Of a stretch of DNA of 64,000 bases, positions 33,950 to 41,693 are shown piece after piece. The notes beneath the pieces were generated by a model. It saw only the letters and a program-made list of their open reading frames with translations. It was not told the origin of the DNA and made no database searches. Where the stretch lies: the NCBI RefSeq assembly GCF_004216715.1, contig NZ_SGXG01000001.1:3766501-3830500 (forward strand), read 5' to 3'. Both the position numbers and the translations under genes were made by a program. Positions within the stretch are counted from its first letter, which is position 1, and every line of letters begins with the position of its first letter. Source of the stretch: Cecembia calidifontis. GTDB taxonomy: Bacteria; Bacteroidota; Bacteroidia; Cytophagales; Cyclobacteriaceae.

Positions 33950-33974
33950 AAAAAACCCCAGCTAAATGCTGAGG
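33950..33974 (-). terminator. Intrinsic terminator (copy B) after tRNA-Asp
   Basis: Hairpin CCTCAGC/GCTGGGG with loop ATTTA and six T in the leftward direction, ending the tRNA-Thr/Asp transcript just before the GIY-YIG gene. Confidence 0.8.
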
Positions 33975-33979
33975 TTTTG

Positions 33980-34053
33980 CGGAATGGACGGGACTCGAAC
34001 CCGCGACCTCCTGCGTGACAGGCAGGCATTCTAACCAGCTGAACTACCACTCC
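33980..34053 (-). tRNA. tRNA-Asp(GTC)
   Basis: A 74-nt cloverleaf with acceptor GGAGTGG/CCATTCC and discriminator G. The anticodon stem CCTGC/GCAGG has loop CTGTCAC (anticodon GTC), and the T arm is GCGGGTTCGAGTCCCGT. CCA is not encoded. It is the last tRNA of the leftward Thr-Asp-(Asp-like)-Asp transcript. Confidence 0.95.
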
Positions 34054-34104
34054 AAAATGAAGTAAAATTTGTAAATGACAATTATCTCTTTCGATAACTA
34101 AATG

Positions 34105-34181
34105 TGTAATGGACGGGACTCGAACCCGCGACTTTCCCGAGTACTCGGGACTGGCATTCTAACCAGCTGAACTACCACTCC
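34105..34181 (-). pseudogene. tRNA-Asp-like sequence 2, anticodon arm replaced by a palindrome
   Basis: Located between two intact tRNA-Asp genes and separated from each by almost identical 51-bp spacers. The 5' acceptor, D arm and T arm are those of tRNA-Asp, but the anticodon arm is replaced by a segment with TCCCGAGTACTCGGGA (34135-34150), making the unit 77 nt. The 3' acceptor strand has one mismatching base (CCATTAC). The possible hairpin has a 4-6 nt loop, not seven, so no anticodon can be read. It is probably transcribed with its neighbours. Confidence 0.88.
34135..34150. repeat. Perfect 16-nt palindrome in tRNA-Asp-like sequence 2
   Basis: TCCCGAGTACTCGGGA, identical in sequence and in position within the tRNA to 33663-33678. 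Confidence 0.9.
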
Positions 34182-34232
34182 AAAATGAAGTAAAGCTTGT
34201 AAATGACAATTATCTCATTCGATAATTAAATG

Positions 34233-34306
34233 CGGAATGGACGGGACTCGAACCCGCGACCTCCTGCGTGACAGGCAGGCATTCTAGCCAGCTGAACTAC
34301 CACTCC
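34233..34306 (-). tRNA. tRNA-Asp(GTC)
   Basis: A 74-nt cloverleaf, identical to the gene at 33980-34053 except for one base in the D loop (GGCTAG versus GGTTAG). Loop CTGTCAC gives anticodon GTC. It is the first of the Asp units downstream of tRNA-Thr. Confidence 0.95.
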
Positions 34307-34382
34307 TGCTAATCTTGTTCAATGTTGCAATTAATAATACTTAAAATAAAAACTGCCTATTTGAACAAAGTTTTTTAAACTG

Positions 34383-34455
<73 letters not shown>

Positions 34456-34490
34456 TTTTATTTTTCAGCCCTTTTGCTGAAATCGTGGTG

Positions 34491-34520
34491 CAAATATATA
34501 GGGATAGATTTTTCGTGCAA
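34491..34520 (-). promoter_or_regulatory. Promoter of the tRNA-Thr/tRNA-Asp operon
   Basis: On the minus strand TTG (34520-34518), 19 nt, then TATATTTG (34498-34491) followed by CA. This is an exact fit to the Bacteroidota -33/-7 promoter, about 35 bp before the tRNA. Confidence 0.8.
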
Positions 34521-34530
34521 AAGGTTTTTC

Positions 34531-34566
34531 AAAAAAAATAAGGAGATATTTACTATCTCCTTATTT
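34531..34566 (-). terminator. Intrinsic terminator after the DUF349 gene
   Basis: A perfect 13-bp stem AAATAAGGAGATA/TATCTCCTTATTT (34536-34566) with a 5-nt loop is followed leftward by a T run. Confidence 0.85.
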
Positions 34567-34575
34567 ATGAGAAGA

Positions 34576-36432
34576 TTAAAATTCCCGAAGGATAGAAAGC
34601 TTTTTCTTTAATTTCTCAATTTCCTTCTCAGCCTTCTGGATTTTTTCGTCAAATTGGTCTTTCAGCTTATCTGCTGTTTTGGAAGAAGCAAAAAACTCCA
34701 GGTTATTCCTCCATAAAGTAATGTTGTTTTCCAGATCAGCAATTTGCTTTCTTATACCATGTTCTTTTTTATTGAGGACTCTATTGCTATTAGGATCAGC
34801 TTGAAGCTTATTCAGGTTGAGCCTGAACAAGAACTCTTCCTTGCTTCCTCCTTCAATGCCAAGCTTTTTGGCATAGGTATCTAGGGCTTCGTTGAACTTC
34901 CCAAGGATTTCCTTCATGTTCTTCCTTGGCACAAAACCAATGGAATTGAACTCCGCAATGTATTTTTCAAGGTTCTCCTCTGATAATTCCGAACCGGAAG
35001 CTTCATCCAGTATTTTTTTGCATACTGCCTCTTTGGCTTTTAAATTATCTTCAAATTCCAGGTTTACCTGTTTATTGGCGTTTCTTCTGTTTTCAAAAAA
35101 GGTATCACAAGCTGATTTAAACCTACTGTAAAGATCATCTCTGACTTTTTCTGGAGTCGGGCCTATTTTTTTCCATTCCTGCTGTAGCGCAATCATTTTG
35201 TTTGCTGTATCGTGCCAATCTGAACTATTCATCAGCTCTTCTGCCTTCGCAATGAGCTCTTCAGCTTTGTTTTTATTTTGAAGTCTGATTTCATCCAATT
35301 CCTTGAAGAATTGATTTTTGTTGTGGAAAAAGTGCTTGAATAAACCCCAGAACTTTTTATTAACCTCTTTACCGTGTTCTCTTGGTACCGGACCAGCTGC
35401 TTCCCATTCTTTCTGAATAGCAAGAATATCCTTGGTTTTTGTATTCCAGTCTTTAATTTTTGAAGCTGAAAAATCCTTAAACTCATTCAATTTTGAAATA
35501 AGGGCTTCTTTTAATTGAAGGTTTTTCTTAAAAACTTCTTTTTGTCCTTCGTAGAATTCTTTTCTTTTGTCATAAATGGCATCAGAAGCAGCCTTAAATC
35601 TTTGCCACAAAGGTTCTTGTTCCTCTCTGGGAACCGGGCCAACATGCTTGAATTCCTCATGAAGTTCGTTGAGAGATTTGATTGCCTCCTTAAGGTCATC
35701 AACTTTACTTAACGCCTCTGCCTTTTCTACTATTTCCTTTTTTTGCTCGAGATTCTTTTTTCGATCAAGTTCTTTAAGTTCAAAATATATACTTCTGTTA
35801 TCATAGAACCTATCCATCAAAGCATTGTAGGAAGCCCAAAGATTCCTGTTTTGAGAACTAGGAACTGGCCCAATGCTTTTCCATTCTTCCTGAATTTGTT
35901 TGATAATATTGATACTATGGGTCGTTTCTTCACCATCGACCAATTCTCTTAGTTTATCTAAAATCTGGTTCTTGGCAATAAGGTTTTTCTCCTTTTGCCT
36001 TTCTTGTTCTTTTAGGAATTGTGATTTCTTTTCCCTGAAATCATTGTATAGCGCAAAAAATACCTTATCCTCATCCGAAGTTCGGTAATGAAAGTCATCT
36101 GAGCTTCCACCATTATTTAAAAACTCCTGAAGTGCTTCTTCCTTTTCTTTATTGAAAATTTCATCAAAATGAGCTTTAATGTCATTGATGGCACTTTCAA
36201 TTTTAAGGTATTTCCCGGTTGCAGTGAGTTCTTTGAGGGCTGCTATCAACTCTTTTTTAGAGAAATTTGAATAGTCCACCTCCTCATGTTCTTCTTCCTC
36301 AACATGGTGTGTATCTTCCTCATCGGGACTATGATCAGCTTTTTGGGTAGTTTCTTCTTTACCTTCAGCCATTGTTCGATTTTCGGCCTTGGTCACCTCA
36401 TCCTTTTCAGGCATTTCCATCTCTTTATCCAT
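34576..36432 (-). CDS. DUF349 repeat protein, charged coiled coil
   Basis: A 618-residue, very Lys/Glu-rich cytoplasmic protein. After an acidic low-complexity N-terminus (about residues 1-50) come five or six DUF349 repeats of about 75 residues. Each holds a W.....GPVP motif, for example EWKSIGPVPSSQNR, EFKHVGPVPREEQ, EWEAAGPVPREHG and EWKKIGPTPEKV. It ends in a coiled coil (EKEIEKLKKKLSILREF). The molecular function of DUF349 proteins is not known to me. The gene is single, with a strong terminator. Confidence 0.88.
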   Translation of the reverse strand: MDKEMEMPEKDEVTKAENRTMAEGKEETTQKADHSPDEEDTHHVEEEEHEEVDYSNFSKKELIAALKELTATGKYLKIESAINDIKAHFDEIFNKEKEEALQEFLNNGGSSDDFHYRTSDEDKVFFALYNDFREKKSQFLKEQERQKEKNLIAKNQILDKLRELVDGEETTHSINIIKQIQEEWKSIGPVPSSQNRNLWASYNALMDRFYDNRSIYFELKELDRKKNLEQKKEIVEKAEALSKVDDLKEAIKSLNELHEEFKHVGPVPREEQEPLWQRFKAASDAIYDKRKEFYEGQKEVFKKNLQLKEALISKLNEFKDFSASKIKDWNTKTKDILAIQKEWEAAGPVPREHGKEVNKKFWGLFKHFFHNKNQFFKELDEIRLQNKNKAEELIAKAEELMNSSDWHDTANKMIALQQEWKKIGPTPEKVRDDLYSRFKSACDTFFENRRNANKQVNLEFEDNLKAKEAVCKKILDEASGSELSEENLEKYIAEFNSIGFVPRKNMKEILGKFNEALDTYAKKLGIEGGSKEEFLFRLNLNKLQADPNSNRVLNKKEHGIRKQIADLENNITLWRNNLEFFASSKTADKLKDQFDEKIQKAEKEIEKLKKKLSILREF

Positions 36433-36483
36433 AATTATCCAGTACTTTAAAACAGCTTACCTAACAAAAGTAATAAATTGAAT

Positions 36484-37053
36484 TTAATTTAATCTTGGGT
36501 CTATTGGATAATTTGCCATTTGCTGATATTCCCCTCCCATATTTTTCAAAATAATTCTCCACAATTCTTCAGGGGAAGCAGTAAAAACACTTTCTGCATC
36601 TGCTGTATCACAGACTATCCAGGTATTTTCAGCCAGTTCATCTTCAAGTTGTCCTGAAGCCCAGCCTGAATAACCGATAAAGAATCTGATATTATCTTCT
36701 TTGATTTTTCCGATTTTTAACATCTCCAATAACTCATCAAAATCCCCTCCCCACCAAAGATTCTCTTTCAATTTAATACTTGATTCAAATAAGCTCTCCC
36801 CTTTGTAAATAAAATGAAGCGTATTTTGCTCTACCGGACCTCCTACATACACATCACATTCCAAAGGACTTATATTGTCAATCAACTCGTTTAACTTAAG
36901 AATGGAAAGTTTGTTCAAAACCAGTCCAAAAGATCCGTTTTCATTGTTTTCACAGATCAGGACAACAGATCTGACAAAATTTTCATCCTGTAAAAATGGC
37001 TCAGAAATTAAAAGATCCCCAGCCTTAACAGATTTGTGCATTTTTTTATCCAT
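36484..37053 (-). CDS. YqgE/AlgH-family protein (DUF179)
   Basis: A cytoplasmic protein of about 189 residues in the YqgE/AlgH family, whose biochemical role is unclear. Conserved blocks are GDLLISEPFLQDENF near the N-terminus, NGSFGLVLNK, VYVGGPVEQNTLHFI and FFIGYSGWASGQLEDEL. The ATG at 37053 is chosen because the family starts with a short lead before AGDLL; an ATG at 37068 and one at 37041 are alternatives. It is divergent from pdxH with an 87-bp gap. Confidence 0.88.
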   Translation of the reverse strand: MDKKMHKSVKAGDLLISEPFLQDENFVRSVVLICENNENGSFGLVLNKLSILKLNELIDNISPLECDVYVGGPVEQNTLHFIYKGESLFESSIKLKENLWWGGDFDELLEMLKIGKIKEDNIRFFIGYSGWASGQLEDELAENTWIVCDTADAESVFTASPEELWRIILKNMGGEYQQMANYPIDPRLN

Positions 37054-37140
37054 GTTTAAACAATTCATTTGTGCTTAATTTATAGCTAAATTTTTTAAAT
37101 ACAATAAGTATGATAATTTTATAACAAAAAGTTTAAGAAG

Positions 37141-37776
37141 ATGAAAATTTCAGACATCCGTATAGATTATTCATTGAAGTCTTTGGATATTTCAGATGTT
37201 CAAAATTCACCCATAGAGCAATTTAAAAAATGGTTCGCAGAAGCAATTGAATCTAAGGTACTGGAAGTCAATGCCATGACACTTTCAACCATTCAGGCAA
37301 ACGGCCGTCCTAACTCAAGGGTAGTTTTGTTAAAAGGTGTAGATACAGGTTTTGTCTTTTTTACCAATTATAAAAGTGTGAAAGGGAAAGAGCTTGAAAA
37401 CCATCCTTTTGTTGCTTTAAATTTTTATTGGGCAGAGCTGGAAAGACAAATCAGAATCTTAGGAAAAGTTGAAAAAGTTAGTTCAGAGGAATCAGATGAA
37501 TATTTTCATTCAAGACCATTTGCCAGCCAAATTGGTGCTTGGGTCTCTCCTCAAAGTGAAACCATAGAGAGCAGGGAAATTTTGTCCCAAAAAGAAGAGG
37601 AAATTAAAGGAAAATTCAGCCCGGAAACCATCAGGAGACCAGAACATTGGGGAGGTTACCGGGTAACACCAGATGAAATGGAATTTTGGCAGGGCCGACC
37701 AAGTAGACTCCATGACAGGATTCATTATAAACTGACAGAAAGTGGAGCATGGCAGATCACAAGACTGGCTCCATAA
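37141..37776 (+). CDS. pdxH: Pyridoxamine 5'-phosphate oxidase
   Basis: An FMN enzyme of 211 residues that oxidises pyridoxamine or pyridoxine 5'-phosphate to pyridoxal 5'-phosphate, the last step of vitamin B6 salvage. Family features: NAMTLSTIQANGRPNSRVVLLKG (FMN site), FVFFTNYKSVKG, the RQIRILGKVEK strand, SRPFASQIGAW and the C-terminal FWQGRPSRLHDRI. Length is typical. A perfect hairpin terminator follows. Confidence 0.95.
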   Translation: MKISDIRIDYSLKSLDISDVQNSPIEQFKKWFAEAIESKVLEVNAMTLSTIQANGRPNSRVVLLKGVDTGFVFFTNYKSVKGKELENHPFVALNFYWAELERQIRILGKVEKVSSEESDEYFHSRPFASQIGAWVSPQSETIESREILSQKEEEIKGKFSPETIRRPEHWGGYRVTPDEMEFWQGRPSRLHDRIHYKLTESGAWQITRLAP

Positions 37777-37780
37777 GGCA

Positions 37781-37810
37781 AAAATTCCCGCATATTAGTG
37801 CGGGAATTTT
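37781..37810. terminator. Two-way intrinsic terminator between pdxH and bshB1
   Basis: A perfect 12-bp stem AAAATTCCCGCA/TGCGGGAATTTT with loop TATTAG, between convergent genes. Confidence 0.9.
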
Positions 37811-37812
37811 GT

Positions 37813-38529
37813 TTATTTCAAATTAAATAAGTCATCTACACCGATCATTCTTTCCACGGTAAATCCTTCTCCGTATTTTACCATGATACTGTGACCAAAC
37901 TCCTTGGCCCTAGCTTCAATGAACCCTAAAAACCCTTCGGATGAGATGAAACTCTCAGGTTCTTTACTGTTGGGATCATAAAATTGTGATTTGAAAGCTT
38001 TGATACTTTGTATCTTTTTGTCCCAATAATCAGAAATATCCACTACAAAATCAGGCTTGATGTAATTGTTTTGGATGTAATGATAAACAAATTTGGGTCT
38101 CCATGCTTCTTGAATTTCCCCGTCCAATTCAGTTTCAATTTTTCTGAGACCACTCATAAAACAAGCATGGGACGCCAAAGATGCCCCTTTACCATGGTCA
38201 GGATGCCTGTCGGAAACAGCATTGGCCAACACTATCTCAGGCCTATATTTCCTGATGACTTTAATAATTTCAAGTTGATGGACTTCATCATCTTTAAAAA
38301 AGATATCCCTTAAACCCAAATTTTCCCTTGCTGTAAGGTTCAGTATTTTTGCAGAAAGGTCAGATTCTTTTAATCTTAAATTCGGTGTACCCCTTGTTCC
38401 CATCTCCCCCTGGGTCAAGTCTAGTATACCAACTTTGTAGCCTTTTGCCACGTGAGAAGCTATCGTTCCAGAACAAGCCAATTCGGCATCGTCAGGATGT
38501 GCAGCAATCACTAAAATATCGAGTTTCAT
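37813..38529 (-). CDS. bshB1: Bacillithiol biosynthesis deacetylase BshB1
   Basis: A zinc LmbE/PIG-L-fold enzyme of 238 residues that removes the acetyl group from N-acetylglucosaminyl-malate in bacillithiol synthesis. Zinc-site motif AAHPDDAEL (residues 9-17) and the later DRHPDHGKGASL are clear, as are GEMGTRGTP and the C-terminal FGHSIMVKYGEGF common to BshB1. It implies that the organism uses bacillithiol as a low-molecular-weight thiol. It lies 13 bp downstream of the M23 peptidase gene on the same strand. Confidence 0.9.
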   Translation of the reverse strand: MKLDILVIAAHPDDAELACSGTIASHVAKGYKVGILDLTQGEMGTRGTPNLRLKESDLSAKILNLTARENLGLRDIFFKDDEVHQLEIIKVIRKYRPEIVLANAVSDRHPDHGKGASLASHACFMSGLRKIETELDGEIQEAWRPKFVYHYIQNNYIKPDFVVDISDYWDKKIQSIKAFKSQFYDPNSKEPESFISSEGFLGFIEARAKEFGHSIMVKYGEGFTVERMIGVDDLFNLK

Positions 38530-38542
38530 TGCATCAATTTGT

Positions 38543-39589
38543 TTATCTAATCCTTAACCTTTGACCTACCCTCAAAATACTATTTGTAGATATGCCATTC
38601 AATCTTGTAATTGTACTGACCCTTACCCCATAACGCCTTGCAATACTACTGAGTGTTTCTCCGCTCCTTACCCTGTGATAAACTGATTCCTGAGTTTTAA
38701 CTACATGATCGAAACTTGCAGCTGTAATCATATAAACATCAGATTTAAGCTTACCGACATTAAAATCAAACAATTCGGTCGGATTAATGGACAAGCCTTG
38801 ATATCGGATTTCAAAATGCAGATGGGGCCCCGTACTTCTCCCTGTACTTCCTCCCAAACCTAGCACATCACCTGCCTTTACTTCCTGGCCTACATCAACA
38901 AGAATTTTGGACATATGACCATAGAGTGTTTCGAGGCCATTTTTGTGCCTGACAACTACATAATAACCATACCCATTTCTATCATAGGACCTGATCCTGA
39001 CAATGCCATCAAAAGTACTGTAAATAGGATCTCCTATTTTTAATTTCAAATCAGTTCCATGGTGCCATCTGTACCTTCTAAATCCAAATTCAGAAGTTAT
39101 CTGGGTTTGGTCCAAAGGTAATTTCCAGTCTGTTCCAAAAAATGTATCATACAGCTTAACATAAACAGTATCCTTAAAATCTTTAGGGTTGAAATCATAA
39201 ATATTAATTTTCTTACTATCCCAGGAAGAAAAATATTCATAGGCAGTCACCCAAATACTATCGATCAATATTTGCTCGGATACTTGAACCAATTGGTTGG
39301 TCGGTGCCCAAATAAGAGAAAGCGTATCCTCAGATACTATACTGAGCCTTCTTTTTATATTGACATAATCTTTATATAAAAGGGAATCTGTTTCCCGGGT
39401 AATATCCTGCAAGTATTTTTGGGGATCAAAAAGCCTTATATCCCTGTACAAAGGATTATTGGCAGGTTTGTTCCCGGTGGTTTCTTGTTTGGGTTTCTTG
39501 ATAATCTTAGGAAAATTTTGTGCATGGACCCCAAAAGAACCCATGCACAAAACAAGTGTGAATATAAAACTATAAAGCTTAAACCTCAT
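38543..39589 (-). CDS. M23-family metallopeptidase with C-terminal LysM domain
   Basis: An exported peptidoglycan hydrolase, or regulator of one, of 348 residues. Signal peptide at 1-23 (MGSFGVHAQ end); M23 domain at about 165-265 with zinc motifs HGTDLKL and HLHFEI; one LysM domain at the C-terminus (YHRVRSGETLSSIARRYGV). It retains H..D and HxH ligands, so it should be active on peptide cross-bridges. It precedes bshB1 and follows trxB closely (9 bp), but no functional link is obvious. Confidence 0.9.
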   Translation of the reverse strand: MRFKLYSFIFTLVLCMGSFGVHAQNFPKIIKKPKQETTGNKPANNPLYRDIRLFDPQKYLQDITRETDSLLYKDYVNIKRRLSIVSEDTLSLIWAPTNQLVQVSEQILIDSIWVTAYEYFSSWDSKKINIYDFNPKDFKDTVYVKLYDTFFGTDWKLPLDQTQITSEFGFRRYRWHHGTDLKLKIGDPIYSTFDGIVRIRSYDRNGYGYYVVVRHKNGLETLYGHMSKILVDVGQEVKAGDVLGLGGSTGRSTGPHLHFEIRYQGLSINPTELFDFNVGKLKSDVYMITAASFDHVVKTQESVYHRVRSGETLSSIARRYGVRVSTITRLNGISTNSILRVGQRLRIR

Positions 39590-39598
39590 CAGAATAAA

Positions 39599-40543
39599 TT
39601 AAACCATTTCCTTGGCTGCAAGATACCTTTCCGCATCCAGTGCTGCCATACAGCCTGTTCCTGCAGCCGTGACAGCTTGTCTGTAGATATGATCTTGAGC
39701 ATCTCCACAGGCAAAAACACCTTCTACATTTGTCCTTGTTGATCCAGGGACGGTCTTAATATAGCCATTTTCATCCATATCTATGATGCCTTTGAAAATG
39801 GCAGTATTTGGTTCATGGCCAATGGCTACAAAAAAACCACTTACCTTTATTTCCTTGGTTTCTTTTGTTTTATTATTGTAAACACGGACTGCTTCGACTT
39901 CATCTTTACCCAATATCTCCTGTGTTTCTGTATTCCAGAGGATTTCAATTTTTGGATTGTTCATTACTCTCTTTTGCATGATTTGGGAGGCCCTCATTTC
40001 ATCCCTTCTTACAAGCATGTATACCTTAGAACAGATATTGGCCAAATAAGAAGCTTCTTCACAAGCAGTATCTCCTGCCCCAACTATTGCAACTTCCTGT
40101 CCCCTGAAAAAGAAACCATCACAGACTGCGCAGGCAGAAACACCCTTTCCATTAAGTCTTTCTTCACTTTCCAAGCCTAGCCATTTGGCAGAGGCACCAG
40201 TGGAAATAATGACGGTATCTGCATGTATTTCTACTTGATCATCTACAAATACCTTATGAGGATGAGCCGAAAAATCAACTTTTGTGACTACTCCATACCT
40301 TACCTGAGTACCGAATCTTTCTGCTTGTTTCCTGAAATCCTCCATCATCTCAGGCCCCATGATGCCATTTGGATATCCAGGATAATTCTCTACATCAGTA
40401 GTGATTGTCAACTGTCCTCCTGGCTGTCCACCAGTGTATAATACAGGATTAAGTCCAGCCCTTGATGCATAAATAGCAGCAGTATAACCCGCCGGGCCTG
40501 AACCAATGATCAAAACCTTCACTTTTTCTATTTCAGAAGCCAT
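39599..40543 (-). CDS. trxB: Thioredoxin-disulfide reductase
   Basis: A flavoenzyme of 314 residues that passes electrons from NADPH through FAD to thioredoxin. FAD motif GSGPAGYTAAIYASRAG (14-30), redox pair CAVC with Cys138 and Cys141 followed by DG, NADPH motif GAGDTACEEASYL and the C-terminal GVFACGDAQDHIYRQAVTAAGTG are all present. Length is typical of the low-molecular-weight bacterial type. It leads a possible operon with the M23 and bshB1 genes. Confidence 0.95.
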   Translation of the reverse strand: MASEIEKVKVLIIGSGPAGYTAAIYASRAGLNPVLYTGGQPGGQLTITTDVENYPGYPNGIMGPEMMEDFRKQAERFGTQVRYGVVTKVDFSAHPHKVFVDDQVEIHADTVIISTGASAKWLGLESEERLNGKGVSACAVCDGFFFRGQEVAIVGAGDTACEEASYLANICSKVYMLVRRDEMRASQIMQKRVMNNPKIEILWNTETQEILGKDEVEAVRVYNNKTKETKEIKVSGFFVAIGHEPNTAIFKGIIDMDENGYIKTVPGSTRTNVEGVFACGDAQDHIYRQAVTAAGTGCMAALDAERYLAAKEMV

Positions 40544-40685
40544 CTTATAGTGATTTTTAAGGTTAGCAAATTTTGTTAAAATAGTTATTACAACAAAGAT
40601 TAAACTTGTTAAAATTCCCTAATAAAGAAAGGGAAATCCCTAACTCTTGTTGAATGAGAAATTTAAAAGATAAATCTAACAGGAT

Positions 40686-40718
40686 ACAAAAAAAGGGGAA
40701 AAATTTCCCCTTTTCTGT
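40686..40718 (-). terminator. Intrinsic terminator after rpoD
   Basis: The stem AAAAGGGGAAA/TTTCCCCTTTT (40691-40714) is followed leftward by a T run. It separates rpoD from trxB. Confidence 0.8.
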
Positions 40719-40741
40719 AATCTAAGATACTAAATCGGGGA

Positions 40742-41605
40742 TTACCCCAAATATGGTTTTAAAGTCTTGCTTCTAGATGTGTGTCTTAACCTTCTGATTG
40801 CTTTCTCTTTAATTTGTCTCACCCTTTCTCGGGTCAGGTTAAATTTTTCACCAATTTCCTCTAAGGTCATGGCATGTTCACCGTTCAGACCAAAATATAA
40901 GGTTATGACATCCGCTTCTCTTGAGGTCAGTGTGGATAGCGCCCTTTGGACTTCTTTTCTTAAGGAGTCGGTCATCAAGCCATCATCCGGCTTTTCGTCT
41001 CCATCATTTTCCAGCACATCCAAAAGACTGTTTTCCTCTCCCTGAACAAAAGGAGCATCCATGGAAACATGCCTACCTGAAATTTTCATGGTATCCACTA
41101 CTTCACCAGCAGTAACTTCCAATACTTCTGCCAATTCTTCAGGAGATGGTTCTCTTTCGAATTTTTGCTCCAGTTCACTGAAGGTTTTACTGATTTTATT
41201 AAGGGACCCCACTCTGTTCAATGGCAAACGCACAATTCTGGATTGTTCTGCCAAAGCCTGAAGAATAGACTGTCTGATCCACCAAACAGCATAAGAAATG
41301 AACTTGAAACCTCTGGTCTCATCAAATCTTTGAGCTGCTTTAATCAGACCCAAGTTCCCTTCATTGATCAAATCACCTAGGGAAAGACCTTGATTTTGGT
41401 ACTGCTTGGCAACAGAAACCACGAATCTAAGATTGGCCTTTGTCAGCTTTTCCAGCGCCAACTGATCCCCTTCACGGATTCTTTTGGCTAAAATAACTTC
41501 CTCATCAGCGGTAAGGAGATCCACCTTACCGATTTCCTGAAGATATTTATCAAGGGACTGACTCTCCCTATTGGTAATCTGTTTGCTAATTTTTAGCTGC
41601 CTCAT
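40742..41605 (-). CDS. rpoD: Primary RNA polymerase sigma factor (RpoD/SigA)
   Basis: The housekeeping sigma factor, 287 residues, in the short form usual for Bacteroidota, without region 1.1. Region 1.2 is at 15-50 (SLDKYLQEIGKVDLLTADEE), region 2 with DLINEGNLGLIKAAQRFD and FISYAVWWIRQSI, region 3 (AGEVVDTMKISGRHVSMDAP) and region 4 with the helix-turn-helix TLEEIGEKFNLTRERVRQIK. It should recognise the TTG/TAnnTTTG promoters seen in this window. It has its own terminator; pnp lies upstream. Confidence 0.95.
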   Translation of the reverse strand: MRQLKISKQITNRESQSLDKYLQEIGKVDLLTADEEVILAKRIREGDQLALEKLTKANLRFVVSVAKQYQNQGLSLGDLINEGNLGLIKAAQRFDETRGFKFISYAVWWIRQSILQALAEQSRIVRLPLNRVGSLNKISKTFSELEQKFEREPSPEELAEVLEVTAGEVVDTMKISGRHVSMDAPFVQGEENSLLDVLENDGDEKPDDGLMTDSLRKEVQRALSTLTSREADVITLYFGLNGEHAMTLEEIGEKFNLTRERVRQIKEKAIRRLRHTSRSKTLKPYLG

Positions 41606-41693
41606 TCGAGAATATAATTTTTATCAGTTAAGACACAATTTATAACAGAAATTCAATCAATTAAAGTTCAAAGTAATCAAATACTTACAAAAC

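Noticed and set aside
34105..34181. tRNA-Asp interrupted by an intron
   Set aside because: The inserted sequence is only a 16-nt palindrome and replaces the anticodon stem; removing it does not restore an anticodon loop. Group I introns are far longer, and a bulge-helix-bulge intron is not expected in bacteria.
33580..34310. CRISPR array or attachment-site duplication at the tRNA repeats
   Set aside because: The repeats are tRNA genes with conserved spacers, not short repeats with unique spacers, and no cas gene or integrase is near. The structure is explained by tandem tRNA units.
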